Assembly (NCBI GenBank): GCA_024036415.1
Contig: JAMWET010006760.1
Span: 1,077,001-1,141,000, forward strand
DNA from: Prochilodus magdalenae
Lineage: Eukaryota > Chordata > Actinopteri > Characiformes > Prochilodontidae
Direction of reading: 5' to 3'
Length of the DNA stretch: 64,000 nucleotides
Part shown: positions 37,523 to 50,189 of the stretch, one piece after another
How positions within the stretch are numbered: position 1 is the stretch's first letter
Layout of the letters: every line of letters begins with the position of its first letter
Program-made: the position numbers and the translations under genes
The notes under the pieces: model-generated
What the model saw: the letters and a program-made list of their open reading frames with translations, nothing else
What the model was told of the DNA's origin: nothing
Databases searched by the model: none

Positions 37523-38302
37523 CCAAAAATGAAAAAAAAATCATACCAGCAATTCCATTTTCATTTCATCATCAGCTTTCCTCAGCTTTCAGTCAATTCT
37601 CTTTACTCGCTTAATATACCACATGGAAGGCCTAATATATGATCCATGCATTTATCATGATGTTTACGGCCCTAGTTATCATTTTTGCAGCCCAGCACTG
37701 ATCATTTCTTCGACTTGCTATCAGTTCTTTTATGCGAGTAATAAAAAGAGGTGTCTGAGTGAAGGGATGGAATCTAATGTAATTGAAGTAGAGGCAGAAG
37801 TGTGGGTAAATAGGTGAGGTGAGGCGAGACGCATGCTTTATGTTTGTAATAAATGGTCCTCCTCCAGCTGTGCTTTATAAGAGAGCTGGTCTATATGGAC
37901 TGATGGCTCTGTGTTTACTGTAGGGCGTGGTGTCCTATGTTGGGGGTGGGGGAGCAATGTCACACTGAAGGTCATTGACAGTGCTGCAGTCCTCAATGCT
38001 AATTTTATTGATGGCTATTTGTGTAGTACAGTATGTGTGTTTGTGGGACAGGCCATGTTCCATGTATGTGTGGGAGTGTGCCACACTTGACACATCAATA
38101 TGTCCAAAGTTGGCTGTGCGACTACATCCATCTTGGACTATTAGACCTGATTACTGCAGTAATCAATTATAAGCAGTGTGCATCAATGATGAATATGTGT
38201 GCATTTCTACAACATAAAACACTCGATGTATTTTCAAATATAAAACTGAAAAATAAAATTGGCAAATCATTTTTTTTTACATATCAAGTCTATATGAAAC
38301 TA
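37523..38302. other. No gene recognised
   Basis: Unique DNA. The stretch 37830-37970 is GC-balanced and may be conserved, unproven. Confidence 0.4.
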
Positions 38303-38800
38303 CGCTCATCATGAAAAGAACAGGTGCACCCAGAAGGAAGTGTGGGATTGCAATGCCATTGGGAAGGTAAAGGTTACCAGGAACAATAAATGATGATAAA
38401 TTTAGACTAATATGGGGAATATATTCACTGAGCTAAACATCCATAGTAATGTCTATCAGTATGATGTCGGGTTGCCATGTTTGCTAATGCAACATGCATA
38501 TGTCTTCGCATGTAGTTGTAAAGGTTCCTAACGGTGCCCTGCGATAATCCATCCCATGCAGCTTAAATATTTTCATGCAGGTTCTGCAGATTTTGCAGTA
38601 GGGGTGGAGGTGGAGTGACACCAGGTCTTCTAGACGTGTGGCATGTCACAACAAACCGTTCAACTTGGCCTTCACACAAATTTGTTGCTGTCACTGCATG
38701 ACAGTCTGGCTTGACATTATTGCAGTCTTTGGCGATCTTGATGTGGCTCTAAGGACAGTCATCTTAATGGTCTTAAACACTTTTTTCTTTGTGTGTGCAG
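38303..38800 (-). mobile_element. Family B Tc1 derivative (copy 2, inverted)
   Basis: The terminal segment at 38303-38345 (CTCATCATGAAAAGAACAGG, TGCACCCAGAAGGAAGTGTG) matches the inverse of the right end at 62770-62853. Inside are the C-terminal transposase helix (inverse of 38530-38580) and the shared junction (AACAAACCGTTCAACTTGGC at 38650-38669, the inverse of GAACGGTTTGTTG at 58211). At 38700-38790 the leader segment (ATTGCAGTCTT, GATGTGGCTCTAAGGACAGTCAT) matches 62340-62400 inverted. A 163-codon plus-strand frame starting at 38638 is antisense to this relic and not a gene. Confidence 0.8.
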
Positions 38801-40194
38801 CTAACCATGCTGTACAGGTGGGATGGCTTAATGCCACAGGTATTCATTGGCTGGCTCTTATCCAACCTTTGTACTTTTATATTTATAACCCAAAAAGTCC
38901 AGAAATAGCTGTGATTTCAAACATGGCAATTAAAAAATCAACTCATTTCAATCCATCTCTCGCTAAAGGTTTAAATGTACAGACTGTTTTTTTTTATAGA
39001 CGACTTGTGTTTCTTTGCTGCCCTTCCAGCATAACACACATAATTTCATTACTGTTTAATGAAAAACGTGTATCTCTATTTTTGATGGTTTTTCTTTTTA
39101 TGCGTCATTTGAACATGCAGCTGCTTTAGAATTTAGAATTTCAATGTGAACGGACCAATGGCTATAGCCCCAAACTGTTTGGAGAAAAGTCTGGTTCCAG
39201 TGACTTATTATTAAAATTAAATTATGTTTTTGCTTTCTCCTGTTAAGTTACCATTTTGGAGCTGCTTCTCCTGGGACAGTGACGATTTGCTAAAACTGGC
39301 ATTTTAAATTCTTTAATGAAAACGGTTATTTATGGCACATGAATCAGGTAACGCACCACACTGCATATTACATTCAGCTTGCACATACATAAATGTACAG
39401 CCCTGGTGGTTTCATATTAAGAGCCTTTATCCCGTGAGTTGTGTATGTTCATGTGAGCAAGTGAATCTGAAAACACTGAATTCTATTAGGAAAATGCATG
39501 CATAGCTGTGGGCAACATCTGCATTCATCTATTCAAGGTCCAGAAGATTGATTATGGGATTTGGCAGACTTACCTGCATCCTTTCCCTCTCTCTTTATTT
39601 CTGTTTCCCACTTCCTCTCTTGCTCTGGGAACCTTTCATTTGAGGATCCTAACCTTGCAGATCCACAAAGTACATATTTTTCATTCGATTACTAGAGCCG
39701 CTAGGCATGATGGGTTCCTGAGATAGCACCATCGCCTGGGTGATAGCATCATCTCCAAGATGATAGCACCATCTCCACGGCAACCTGTTCAGCTTCAAAG
39801 TGGCTAGAAGCTATGCTGGTAAAGAAGTGTCTATGTTCACACAGAGATGGGGCAACAAACCTGGAACGTTGTATGGAGCAACAGTCTACAACTGTGAAAT
39901 CTCTACAGAGCAGATTGAAAGCAGAAAACTACACATAATAAAGGAATAGTTTCTCCAACTACACTGTTTTCTCTACAGCCTCAATGTAATAAATAAGCCA
40001 AGGCATGAACACTCAATTTCAATTCAGTTTTATCGTTTTAATTAGCCATTTTGTTCCACTTTGCAATTACACATTCATGCACTACTGTGCTCATTCTTTG
40101 CCTACTTTGGAAAATAGTTTGAAATATCTAAGCTGATTGCATTTTCACAGACTTCCACCCGCCAGTCAAGGTAAGGCTATACCAGTTGATAAGC
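38801..40194. other. No gene recognised; 20-bp x 3 tandem repeat
   Basis: 39721-39780 holds three 20-bp units of the type TGATAGCACCATCTCCAAGA. Otherwise unique DNA. Confidence 0.5.
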
Positions 40195-40675
40195 TCATAG
40201 GATAAAAAGAATTTAGTTACATTATGTGTTTAAGGTTGTAGTAACGCCAGGCTCCTGCAGATGCCGTTGCAAGGATGATGGGGCTATAAATACCTATGGG
40301 ATGTGTGATGGGATTTATCGATTGAGAAAAGGTGGTACAGTGCATTGAATGTCCAAAGAAGATCAGTTAATGATTGGCAAATATAAGTGATTGCATTTGG
40401 GCATACCAAAATCACAGTGTAAGGAAGTAGGTGAACTTACAGATGTATGGAAGAGTATGGCCATACAGGTCTACAGGAAATTCTCCTCACAACTGTGCCA
40501 GGGAGGGTTTCCACCAAATCTGGCCCAACTATACATATCTTGTAAGAGTGTCTGAACACTGATGTCACCTACAACCAGAAACTTGTCCAGCTCATGCCAA
40601 ATTAAATCACAGCTGTTATTTGTGCTTGTGGAGCTCATACACAGTATTAGGTACATTTCAGTCACAAGTAACTAA
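40195..40675 (+). mobile_element. Family A non-autonomous Tc1 derivative (copy 4)
   Basis: Runs from GTTACATTATGTGTTTAAGG, through AGGCTCCTGCAGATG, GGCTATAAATACCT and AGGTGGTACAGTGCA, to the conserved right end (GGTACATTTCAGTCACAAGT). The helix-turn-helix coding region is present but carries stops. The catalytic domain is absent as in the other copies. With 7110-7546 it defines the family consensus. Confidence 0.8.
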
Positions 40676-41399
40676 TTTATTGTCCGGTGAGCTTGGAATA
40701 CTTATATTGTCTTTATACCTGACGTGAAGGGAAACTTTAATTGAACATGTGGGCAAAAAAACAAGTGAAAAAAAAAATTGACAAGTGTCAAACAATTTTT
40801 ATGATCCTGTAACAGGTTGAGAAGGTTTGTGGCAACTATGTGATAGCTCAGGCATTAAAAACAAACACAACATACGGTATATAGCTTCTGGACCATTTAC
40901 CAAAAAGTGCCACATTGCTGAATTCATAAGACAGATGGCAGTAATGCTTAGGGGGTTAGCACTGGATTGATGAGAGCCAACAAATAACTTTTGACAATTC
41001 AGCTCATTCAAATGCAGATTTCCATAAGCTTATTAATAGGACAATTACAAAGAAAACAGGGTGAATTCAATGGAAATTACTGCGCATTACAATCCCATTC
41101 TCATGTGATGAACTTTATTATCTTCTCACTGTGTTACTTCTTTATGTATTGTAGTGGATTACATCACTAACTGGCAGCATTTCACCAGTTCAAAGTATCT
41201 GCCCCAAGCTGACCATGAGCATTGATCAGGTCTTAGCTAAATTAGTCATGTACCTGTAATGCTAATCTACAGAAACTCCAGACACCAGACATATCTACAT
41301 ATAGAAATAATATTGCATGATTTTTTTTTGCCAAACTATTCATTTAACACACAGAGGTAGAGGTCAGAGCACATGATGATAATATAGCAGGCAAAAAGC
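40676..41399. other. No gene recognised
   Basis: Unique AT-rich DNA. Confidence 0.4.
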
Positions 41400-41960
41400 A
41401 CTTGCTGAAGGGCACTCGTGGTGTTGACTCGTTCACAGCTGCTCTGGTGCTGACCGCTGTTGGCCACAAGCCGCGCTGGGATTCATGCCTCTGTGTTTAG
41501 AGCCGTTGGCCTGGAGCCTGACATTCTAAGCACTGTGCTGCTGCCCCAGTTAGCGCAGTTCAGTAGAATCAATGTGATAAATATGATTTTACCCGAAGTC
41601 TGTTTTGAGCTCTACAATCCATGCCAAGCACATGATACCTGCAGCACCTCCTGATGGACACCATTTGGCCATTAAACTCTCCAAACCCAGCAGCTTTGAT
41701 AAGATGCTGGATAATTCTGCTCTTCTGGACATAATAAGAACGGCTGCAGCATTTACAGGGCCTTCAGGGACACTCACTCTGCCCTTTAGCTGCTGCCTAT
41801 TACACTAATAACACAGCTTTCCCCAATTATATTTATATCCCTCTCCCTAACGAGCTAACCTTTCCAGATACCCACTAATAATATTACCTTTCCCCCTCGT
41901 GGGCCTCAAGAGCGGCTACAGGGAGGCAGCAGGCTGATTCGCAAAGGGCTACGGAAGTCT
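41400..41960. promoter_or_regulatory. Candidate conserved non-coding region
   Basis: Balanced, non-repetitive sequence with many TAAT-core words (ACACTAATAACAC, CACTAATAATATTAC) and without any defensible open frame. It differs from the repeat-rich flanks. The call is inference from composition; conservation across fish would be needed. Confidence 0.25.
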
Positions 41961-41985
41961 TTAATATGAGTTAGGATGAGACCAG

Positions 41986-42036
41986 CACACACACACAGAC
42001 ACACACATGTTTGTTTTTGTACCTTGTCAGGACGTG

Positions 42037-42080
<44 letters not shown>

Positions 42081-42113
42081 ATATATATATTTATTTATTT
42101 ATTTATTTATTTT
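41986..42113. repeat. Compound CA, (AT)n and (TTTA)n microsatellite
   Basis: CA words at 41986-42007, (AT)n at 42041-42090 with one interruption, then (TTTA)n to 42113. Confidence 0.95.
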
Positions 42114-42779
42114 TTAACCAACAAAAAAGATGATGCTTTGTTCATATCAAACAAAGAAGCTGCTGGTGTTCTCAGAACAACAGACAGACCACTATAGTGT
42201 CCAGACCACAACAGCGCTGAGTGTGTTTAGTATTAGAAAATGCAGCCAATTTTTATGACTGGACTTTAAAAGGTGCAGAAAATATCACTGCTGATTTATT
42301 TGACAAACTTAAAGCTGTTTTACAGACATACATTGGACACAGTTAGTAAAAACACTAATATTTGGTGGTTGGAAGGTTGGAAGTGACTTACTGTTAAATA
42401 TTTGGTGTTTAGTTTTTTTTCTGATGCTGAAAAATGAATAACCTACACTTAATGGCTGTTTTGACTGGAAATGAAATAATTAAAGGTAATCTCTGACTCA
42501 GTCAGCATCAGTCAGCATCAGTCATACAAAATTTCTATGCGCAAACCTACCCCAAGTAACCAGTAAGGCAATGCTTAATCGCTGAAAATAACTGAACATA
42601 GATATTTAACATATAGCAACAAATATAAGCTTAGGACAACTGGGTTCTGGAAATGTATGAAAACAAACACACACAAATGAAAAACAGCAGAACACACACT
42701 TAAAGCAGACAGCACCAACATGCACGCACACAGATACACACACACGATGGTCTGTTCAGATCAATGCGATAAAATCCTC
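42114..42779. other. No gene recognised
   Basis: AT-rich DNA with a triple GTCAGCATCA at 42500-42523. Confidence 0.45.
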
Positions 42780-43270
42780 TGTACAAGGCCCTCCGAGCAA
42801 AAGCAGCGCACAGGAATAAAGCCCAAACAGGAAGGCCAGATTAGGGGGAAATGGAAGAGCGGGACATGTTCTTGAAAGGCTATAGAGTGCAACCTGCTAT
42901 TTATGAACAAGCACAGAGGAATTATTCATTCGCTGAGCGGCGTGCCAGGGAGTGTGTAGCTCAGCTCAGCCTAGTTTAGGGCTTTCTGTTTTGTGGGCCT
43001 ACCTTGCTGCTCCACATTTTTATGACTGGTATAAAGGAAAACGCTGCAGTGCGACTGCTTCCCAAAGTGCTTTCATTTTTAATGTGTATAGTTCTATTTT
43101 CCCCTCTCTAGCACTGAGAGATGTGGTGAATTAGCACAAGTGAGTCACAGCAATGAGCACGACCTAAATAATCTCCAGCTTAGAGGCGAGTACCTGGATC
43201 GCATGCGCTTGCCACCGAACGAGGCTGATAGCGCAGGTTTTCGCGCAAGCTCAGCTTCCATAATACACAA
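42780..43270. promoter_or_regulatory. Candidate conserved non-coding region
   Basis: Unique and relatively CpG-containing sequence (GCATGCGCTTGCC, GGTTTTCGCGCAAGC at 43201-43250) with E-box-like and TAAT words and no long frame. Possible regulatory DNA; low confidence. Confidence 0.25.
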
Positions 43271-43839
43271 AGCACAAAAAGGCACCTTTTATCAACATGC
43301 TTGAATGGACTCGTAGCAGGCTTTCAAGGAAACAGATTAGCCAGCCAAGCTGAAAAGATACACCACAGATGAGCCCTCCTTCATGTAGCTGCCTATGCAT
43401 GTGTGTCTCTGTGTATGTGCTGATACTTGAAAGACCTCCAGCAGTAACGCTGCGCTTGTCATTAGTAGCTTTCTGCTCAGACACCCAAGGTGAGTGTTCC
43501 TTTCACAGGGGTTTTATAAGGGTCGTTTTTTTGTATGTGCCGGCTTCCATCAACAGCTGCCCCACTTTCTGTGTGGCAAAAATCCAGCAATGACAGCACC
43601 GTGCACTCAGACATAAAGCTCTGCCGAAGATAATGGCCAGCTCCAGTTCCCCGTCCTTCATCTCTCTTTGTCCATCGTGTAAGATGGAAAGGCTACACAC
43701 CGCTCGAGTGAAGTGCAGTCATGTGGCCTGGAGACAAAGACATACTACCGTCCCTCCAAAACTTCCGAATGACCATTCCTCACAGCTCACGCCCATAAAT
43801 CACCTGCAGGAAACAGCTCTGACAGACAGCTGGACGTCT
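43271..43839. other. No gene recognised
   Basis: Unique DNA; overlapping frames of 65-77 codons on both strands. Confidence 0.4.
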
Positions 43840-44160
43840 CTGTTTTGTGCTCTTTTTCTCTCACTCTCCTCTTTTTTGTTTTGCTCCTCTCCTTCTATCT
43901 GCCCCCACTCTTTCTTTTACTCATTTTCATTGTTTTTTATTCCTTTTTCACTCTCTTCTTTTTCTTTCCTTTTCTCCTTCTATTTTTCCCAAACTTTCTA
44001 TTATTCTTTATTAATTTCTATACCTATTCTTTTTTTTCTTCCCCTGTCCTCCCTCTTTCTTTCTTTCTTTCCTTCTTTCTTTCTTTCTTTCTTATCTCTC
44101 TAATTTCCCCTCATTATTTCTCTGTTCCTCTTTGTATTATATTTTCTTCTATCTCAATCT
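43840..44160 (-). repeat. Polypyrimidine tract (CT/TTC/TTTC-rich)
   Basis: Plus strand is nearly all pyrimidine with (TTTC)n at 44058-44092. Long frames (105-156 codons) rich in Phe, Ser and Leu are artefacts. It is the first of two such tracts on either side of the LINE fragment. Confidence 0.9.
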
Positions 44161-44227
44161 AATTCAATCCCCTCATTATTTCAATCTCAATCCTCTTTGT
44201 TTTATACTCAATCTTCTATCGACCAAA

Positions 44228-44229
<2 letters not shown>

Positions 44230-44275
<46 letters not shown>

Positions 44276-44345
44276 TAATCAATCAATCAATCAACCAAAC
44301 AACCAATCAATCAGCCAGTCAGTCAATCAATCAATCAATCAATTG
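44230..44345. repeat. (AATC)n array, LINE tail
   Basis: Tetranucleotide AATC/CAAT repeats with two interruptions (CAACCAAACAACC). On the minus strand this is (GATT)n at the 3' end of the LINE fragment, consistent with the short tandem tails of many non-LTR retrotransposons. Confidence 0.9.
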
Positions 44346-45260
44346 ACCAAACAACCAAACAATCGATCAGTCAAGCAGTATAGCTTTACTGGCATGACTG
44401 ACACCATGACAATACCATTATAAGAATAACAATAACGATGGATATAAAGGAAATAATACTATAATAGAATAAGCATTTTTACAGTTTTGAGAAAATAAAT
44501 ATTATAATTATACACATGTGAAATACCTTTGTGTGTATATACTGTATATATGTACATATCTGTACACAGACTGTGTCCCTCTCTGTGCGCATCTCTGTCT
44601 TGACCTCACCTTTCAAACAATGACCACACAACCTTCTCTCTGGGCAACCTGGACTTTATATACCTGCGCTTATCTATAGCCACTTGGTACTTGCTCAGGA
44701 GAGACTCTTCTAGTTCATCTTCTGTTTTTAGGGCCCTGCAGCATTCCAGCTTACTCCGAGTTCTGATTTCTTTCTCCCAGTATACTGTGTTTGATGACCT
44801 GATTGATGTTTGGTCTGGGGGTACAGCAAGCTGCTCCTGCTGTCTGTTAGGAGCTGTTAGAGGGTGTTAGTGGGTTGATAACTCCTCTAAGGGTTCAGCT
44901 CTTACCTCTGTAGTTATTTAAAATTCAGCGTTTCTCTGGGACTCCTCTTCAGGTGCGTTTATAAATACATCCTTTTTGGATATTTACTAACAGAGGGAAT
45001 CGGCCTGATTCTGCCCTGCATGCACTGGTGGGCATCTGTTGGATGCCTGTCCCATCTAGTATAGCTGTGCTGACCCCATATTTCACTCCCATACTGCACA
45101 ATGGGCTGGATCACACCACCCAGTACTTTACACTTGATTGAAATGAGAATGTCGATATTGGTGAGTTTCCTCCTGGTTGTGTTTAATGTAAAGCCCCTCA
45201 TGCCATATACAATCAAATGCATCTTCAGCAAAACAGGCGTATGTGCATGTGATTTTGAAG
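44346..45260 (-). mobile_element. LINE 3' fragment with (GATT)n tail
   Basis: A 5'-truncated non-LTR retrotransposon on the minus strand. The C-terminal part of ORF2 is readable from 45231, then about 100 bp of 3' UTR (CATGGTGTCAGTCATGCCAG) and the tandem tail at 44345-44230. 5' truncation and a tandem tail are typical of target-primed reverse transcription. Clade is not assigned. Confidence 0.85.
44600..45231 (-). pseudogene. LINE ORF2 C-terminal relic
   Basis: The first frame reads FTLNTTRRKLTNIDILISIK, then VIQPIVQYGSEIWGQ, a segment well conserved downstream of the reverse-transcriptase domain of fish LINEs, then WDRHPTDAHQ. It ends at a stop near 44959. Further down, in another frame, VYWEKEIRTRSKLECCRALK and DKRRYIKSRLPREK continue the same protein to about 44605. 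The catalytic reverse-transcriptase and endonuclease domains are not in the window, so the copy is dead on arrival. It has at least one frame change. Confidence 0.85.
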
Positions 45261-45289
45261 GGAGCCTGTCTGACCCTCGTTTAGGACAT

Positions 45290-45660
45290 CGTCAGATATC
45301 TTCCCTGCATCTTCTCCCTCTCTTTCTTTATCTACCTTTCCCTTTTTTTTCTGTCTCCATTCCTTTCTCCTTTTCCCTCTCTTCCTCTTTCTTCTTCTCT
45401 ACCTTTTTTTCCATCACATCTTGTCTTCTCCTTCTTTCTCTCTCTCTCTCTATTTTCCCTCTTTTTCTCTCTCTCGTCTTTTTGTTTCTTCTTCTTCTGT
45501 TTCTCTCATCCTGTCTTCCATTTTTTCTTTATTTTTTCTTATTTTATACCCTTTTTACACTTTTTTTGTTCCTTTTTTTCTCTTCATCTCTTTCTTCTTT
45601 AATCTCGGTTTCATTCTTTCATTCATTGTTCTATTTTTTTTTCTTTCTATCATTTTATGA
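45290..45660 (-). repeat. Second polypyrimidine tract
   Basis: Plus strand rich in TTC/TCTT for about 370 bp. The 209-codon frame at 45101-45730 combines antisense LINE sequence and this tract and is not a gene. Confidence 0.9.
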
Positions 45661-45758
45661 CTTATTCCTGTTTTGTATCAGAGACGTGGTTATATTGCAG
45701 CTATACAGTGTCAAACTCTCTCAGGTATAGTTCATGCATTTCCCTTTGCCAAATAGAA

Positions 45759-45789
45759 CCCCCCCCCCCCTCCTCTCTCTCTCTCTGTC

Positions 45790-45839
<50 letters not shown>
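45759..45839. repeat. C run and (CT)n microsatellite
   Basis: A run of ten or more C at about 45760-45770 is followed by (CT)n with a few CTGT interruptions to 45838. Confidence 0.95.
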
Positions 45840-45842
<3 letters not shown>

Positions 45843-47934
45843 CAATCCACATAAACAAAATGAGAATTATATTAGACTGAGCACCATGTCATAATGGCAT
45901 CATGATGTAGAGATGATCTCCTCCAGCTCTGTAATCTCTTCACAGATTTCTGTCATTTAAAGACCCATCATAAGGAGTAAACAGGAAATAGGGGCTTAAA
46001 CGTGAGAACAGTGTCTCTGTGGATCAGCATTAACAGAAGAAAAGCTGGAAGCTGAGCTCAGACATTAAGAAAGCTCCATTTTCAATAAAACCCACCTGTT
46101 GCTAGGGCTGATTTTAAGTGCTTTGTGTGAGGACGCTGTCTCCCTGGGCTCTGCTCTGTAGCACAGCACTAATCTGATGGATGAAGTGGGTTTAAAGGAA
46201 ACATCTCTCTTTCTTTCTCTTTCTCTTCCCCTCTATCTCTCCTCCCTCTCTCCACTATTTTATGGACTAAACTCCCTAAACCTCCCCAAATGATAAAGTA
46301 AACATCATTATCTCTGCCTCTTGCTCTCTTCTCAGCTCTCAGCCCTTCTGTTCACCCCAGACTCCAGGGGCCTTGGAAAAGCTTTAAAAAAATAAGTTCA
46401 AAAGAAATAGGCAGTTACCAAAGAGTTATGAATGTACCTTCCAAGTCTTGGGGCAGATTGGATTATCAGGAGATTACTTTAGTTTACGTATTTCACACAT
46501 ACATACATCCATATCAACTACACTGACTTTTAAATGAAGATTGAAGATGACACAGTGCAGTATGTGGTCCTAACAACACAGCTGAAATGACTTGTTTTTG
46601 TGGTTTAAGCAACATATTTTTAGCTGACTAAAAGATAAAAGAAGCTAATTAACGTGATTTATCACTTACCCCAGATGCAGTCAGTGAGCCAAGACACATT
46701 TGATACCTCACATGTGCTTCTTTAGTTTGCAAAGGAAGATGCTGAGTGAACACTGCTAAAAAAAACACTGGACCTGCAAAGTCACTGAACTCAACCTGGC
46801 TCAACATCACCTGATTAAAACACCTTCAGATCTGGATTACGTTTACTTCAGCACAATAAGTGGTCTCTCTCCCCACAAGGTAACCACTGGCAGACTTACA
46901 GTATGTGACTTCCTATACACACAGATGCTAAGGTTAACAGTTAGCTGGTAGAGAAATTGAAAGATCCAATTGTACCTGGAAAAGTAAATCGCAACTTTGA
47001 TGACCATGTTTTAGCCACCATGTTTGAAGCTGAGTATAGATATTGAGCAAAGCATTAGCTAGTTGCTGGACCCACTAGCAAAGACACTCTTTGCCCTAGG
47101 CAAAGGTAGGCCTAGGGCCTCCATCAGCCAATGGCTACTGAAACAATACAATATAGATATACTGCATATATATGCTGATGTTAAATAACCTATTTTGAAA
47201 TGTATATACATGAAACTGCTATTATTTGTGTTCATACAGTAGTTATTATGTTCAGTAATACCATTGTAGCCTCACAATGGAACGTTGTTAGGTGTGAACA
47301 TGATGGCATAAAACCATACTGATATGAACATGACAATAAACTGATAACTTACATTACAGGAGGGTCTTCATTCTGAAAGGGAAAAATTAAGAAACACTAA
47401 AAACTTCACTCGCTGAGTGCTGAACAAGCTCAGTTGACTGTACATGATTCTAGTAAGTTTTTACAGCTGCAGCATTGAGGCAGTTGCTCTGAAAACACAA
47501 TACATTCAGGTTATTACTCAATTTGTTTAAAATGTAATGGGATTTTGTTACTTATTACATCCATCAAAGAGCACATCTTCATTTACAGTGTACCAATGTA
47601 TTGTAGAATATTATTGGTAAATATTTTTTGTTTCAAGGATATTTCTTAAAACAAGCTAAAATGAGCTGTAAAGCTGAAACTAACATAATTTCACTTAATA
47701 AAACTGTGTAGCTAAAAATAAGTAAAGAACCTTATAATGGTTTACAGCAACTTCAAATTAAAATTTCAAATCTCAAATTAAATATTAAATATTCTGACTA
47801 TACTGAAAAGTGCACTTGCTAAGATATCCGCCTTGTAGCAAAACAATTACCACTAGAAGGCCCTATTCCTGTCTTTTGCCAACAGCTCCATAATCTGTAA
47901 ATTGCCCATCAGTGGCATATCATTGATTTAGGTG
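45840..47934. other. 2.1 kb without recognised gene
   Basis: Contains a CT-rich patch at 46205-46256. Otherwise unique AT-rich DNA with no readable frame or repeat I can name. Confidence 0.5.
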
Positions 47935-48430
47935 TGGTATATTGGTCTACTCTTGGAAGTGCCAGGTGATGCCAATCAAGGATGCCATTGCTGTGGAGCG
48001 ACACACTGCCCCAACTGCTGGTGTGATGATCTGGGAAGTCGTAGCATATGACAGTTGGTCACCCCTATTAGTGATATGAGGGACACTAACAGCTCAGCAA
48101 CATGTGCAGGACATCCTGCGGCCACATATTTGGCCTCTCATGGAAAATACCCACTGCCATTTTTCAGCAGGATAATGCTCACCCACACATGGCAACAGTT
48201 GCCAAGGAATATCTCTGCCAGACTGCAACACTTCCTTGGCCTGCCAGTTTGGCAGATTTATTGCCAATCAAGCATTAATGAAACCAGCTGGGACCAATTC
48301 TCCAGGATCTACACGACCGGCTGCAACATCTGCAGGCAGTGTGCTGCAGGATGTCATACAGAACCTGTATGGCGCCCAACTGTATCTCATCTTCTACTTC
48401 TACAAGGTCAACAGGGTACTAGAACCTACT
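47935..48430 (+). pseudogene. Tc1 transposase C-terminal half, E-to-K at the catalytic site
   Basis: Readable plus-strand Tc1 transposase with stops: GVMIWEVVAYDSWSPLLVI, a stop, then GTLTAQQHVQDILRPHIW, FQQDNAHPHMATVAKEYL (second catalytic Asp codon at 48171), TLPWPASLADLLPIK (the Glu position is AAG, Lys, 48270-48272), two consecutive stops at 48276-48281, and a C-terminal helix region ending STGY. The first Asp domain and both ends are missing. This is a different, older copy than families A and B, though the DIL-PH-PLM and QQDN blocks are those of the fish Tc1 group. No host function is suggested. Confidence 0.92.
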
Positions 48431-49601
48431 TTCAGTTGTTTAGTTTTCCCTAATAAAAGTATCCTTTTGCTGTAATGTTGTAATCACTTACATATTTTGA
48501 TTTGTACCCTATTGTGAAGTGTTACTTAGAGGTGTTATTCTATTTTTACAGTCAAGCTGTGTAAACAACATTCATCAAGCAGGTTTCATTTCATTGTTGG
48601 ATATCAGTGTTTTGTATACAAGTGTATTTTGTGTAGAAGTGTGTATGTATACAAGTGTGTATACGTTTACCATGTGAGAAACAGCTGCATCATCAGAACA
48701 GAACGGAGCCTCTAAGAGAACGCTGCAATCAGGGTTCTACAGGTCATAGATCAAACACCACTTGAAGAACAACTGACCATCTGTCTTTGAATCTTAAGGG
48801 TGTGGTGACACAGTGTATAAAACCTCTATGACAAGGTTCTGTCTTCAGACTGAGTGGGACTGAGTTGGACTGAGTTGGGCTGAGTTCAGACTGGACTGGC
48901 CTGTCTTTGGACAAGAGATAGTGAACTGCAATCGCCTTGAAATGAACTACTCCAACATCTCTAGCTGTCAGTCTCCTGACTCTACCCTTCTGTGCAAGCA
49001 AGAAAAGAAACTACATGTCTATTCATTTAAGGTAAAACAAGGACACTCGAAATTTGCATTCCCCCCTTTGCCAAATGAATCCCCCTCTGATCCACATCAT
49101 TATTCTATTTCACCTCCCAGCTCAGTCACTGTATGGAGGCGAGTGCTCTACAGACTTGATTACTCGACTCAGGTGTGTCCGCGCCCGGAAGTGATCTGAA
49201 ATATGGATGTTCTGGGGATCATAAAGGAGTGTGCGGAGATCTTTGGGGTGTTTTCTAGAGTAACCGTGGGGCGCACAGCAGGACCACTCACACAACCACT
49301 CTCACCTCTTTAAAGCACTCTGTGGAGGATCAGAGGTCAGCAGGGGGCAACTCACCATAACTTGTCATCTTCTGACATATTGCGCTTTTTTTTTAACGTT
49401 TGATGTCATTGCCTAGCCCAGCGTCTCCTCAGGCTCTGTCTAATCCTGTCTAAAAAAAAAGAAAGAGAAAAAGAAGGGATAATGAACCATTTAAACCTTC
49501 TGCACCTCTTTCAGCTGAGGGGCACACTGCAAGATCTAATGTGGAGTGACAGCGAGAGAAGTGAGAAGTGATCTGCTAAAAGGGAGGGTGAGAGAGAGAT
49601 A

Positions 49602-49645
<44 letters not shown>

Positions 49646-50189
49646 CATTGTAGGGCCATAGTGGTTGATCAGCCTTGAAACTGACAGATGTTAAAGAGGT
49701 GACATTGCCTTGTGTGTGGGTGTGTGTGCGTGCACATGTGCATGCATGTGTGCGTGTGTACGTGCCCATTCACATGTGTTTCAACCTCAAAATGCATCTT
49801 TGCGAGAACACATTGCTAAGATGTTGTTTATTAGATGAGGACCGAGATACTGAAATTCCTATACGCCAAGGCTGCTGACACACTGTAAACAAGGAAATGA
49901 TTACTACTACTAAAGAAGCCATTGAATGCTTGTGCCCATGCATCAAAAAATTATGCTGTAAACGGAAATGAGAAGGTGTTTTTGGGATGATTGATGATGG
50001 CTTAAATTTGAAACAGCTGTCAAAACAAACTTTCAATTTCCAAACATGCCTTTACAGAAGGACATGATAGACTTACTTTGTAATGTTAGTTTATGTGACA
50101 CGATGACTTTGACCCAGTGTAAGGGGCAGTTTGCATTTTCAAGTCATGCAAAGACACATATCGAAATGCATTATCAGGTAAAGATATGT
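48431..50189. other. No gene recognised; GA and GT microsatellites, short tandem repeat
   Basis: 48848-48893 has 9-11-bp tandem words of GACTGAGTTG. (GA)n at 49585-49645 and GT-rich sequence at 49710-49765. The region 49040-49200 is unique and GC-balanced. A 92-codon frame at 48921-49199 is unsupported. Confidence 0.5.

Noticed and set aside
37263..37642. Six long open frames on both strands
   Set aside because: They are translations of a CA/GT microsatellite and code only for His-Thr or Cys-Val repeats.
38638..39129. 163-codon open frame on the plus strand
   Set aside because: Its first third is antisense to a family B Tc1 relic and the rest has no domain or conservation cue.
45101..45730. 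209-codon open frame, the second longest in the window
   Set aside because: It is antisense to a LINE relic and then runs through a pyrimidine-rich tract; composition alone keeps it open.
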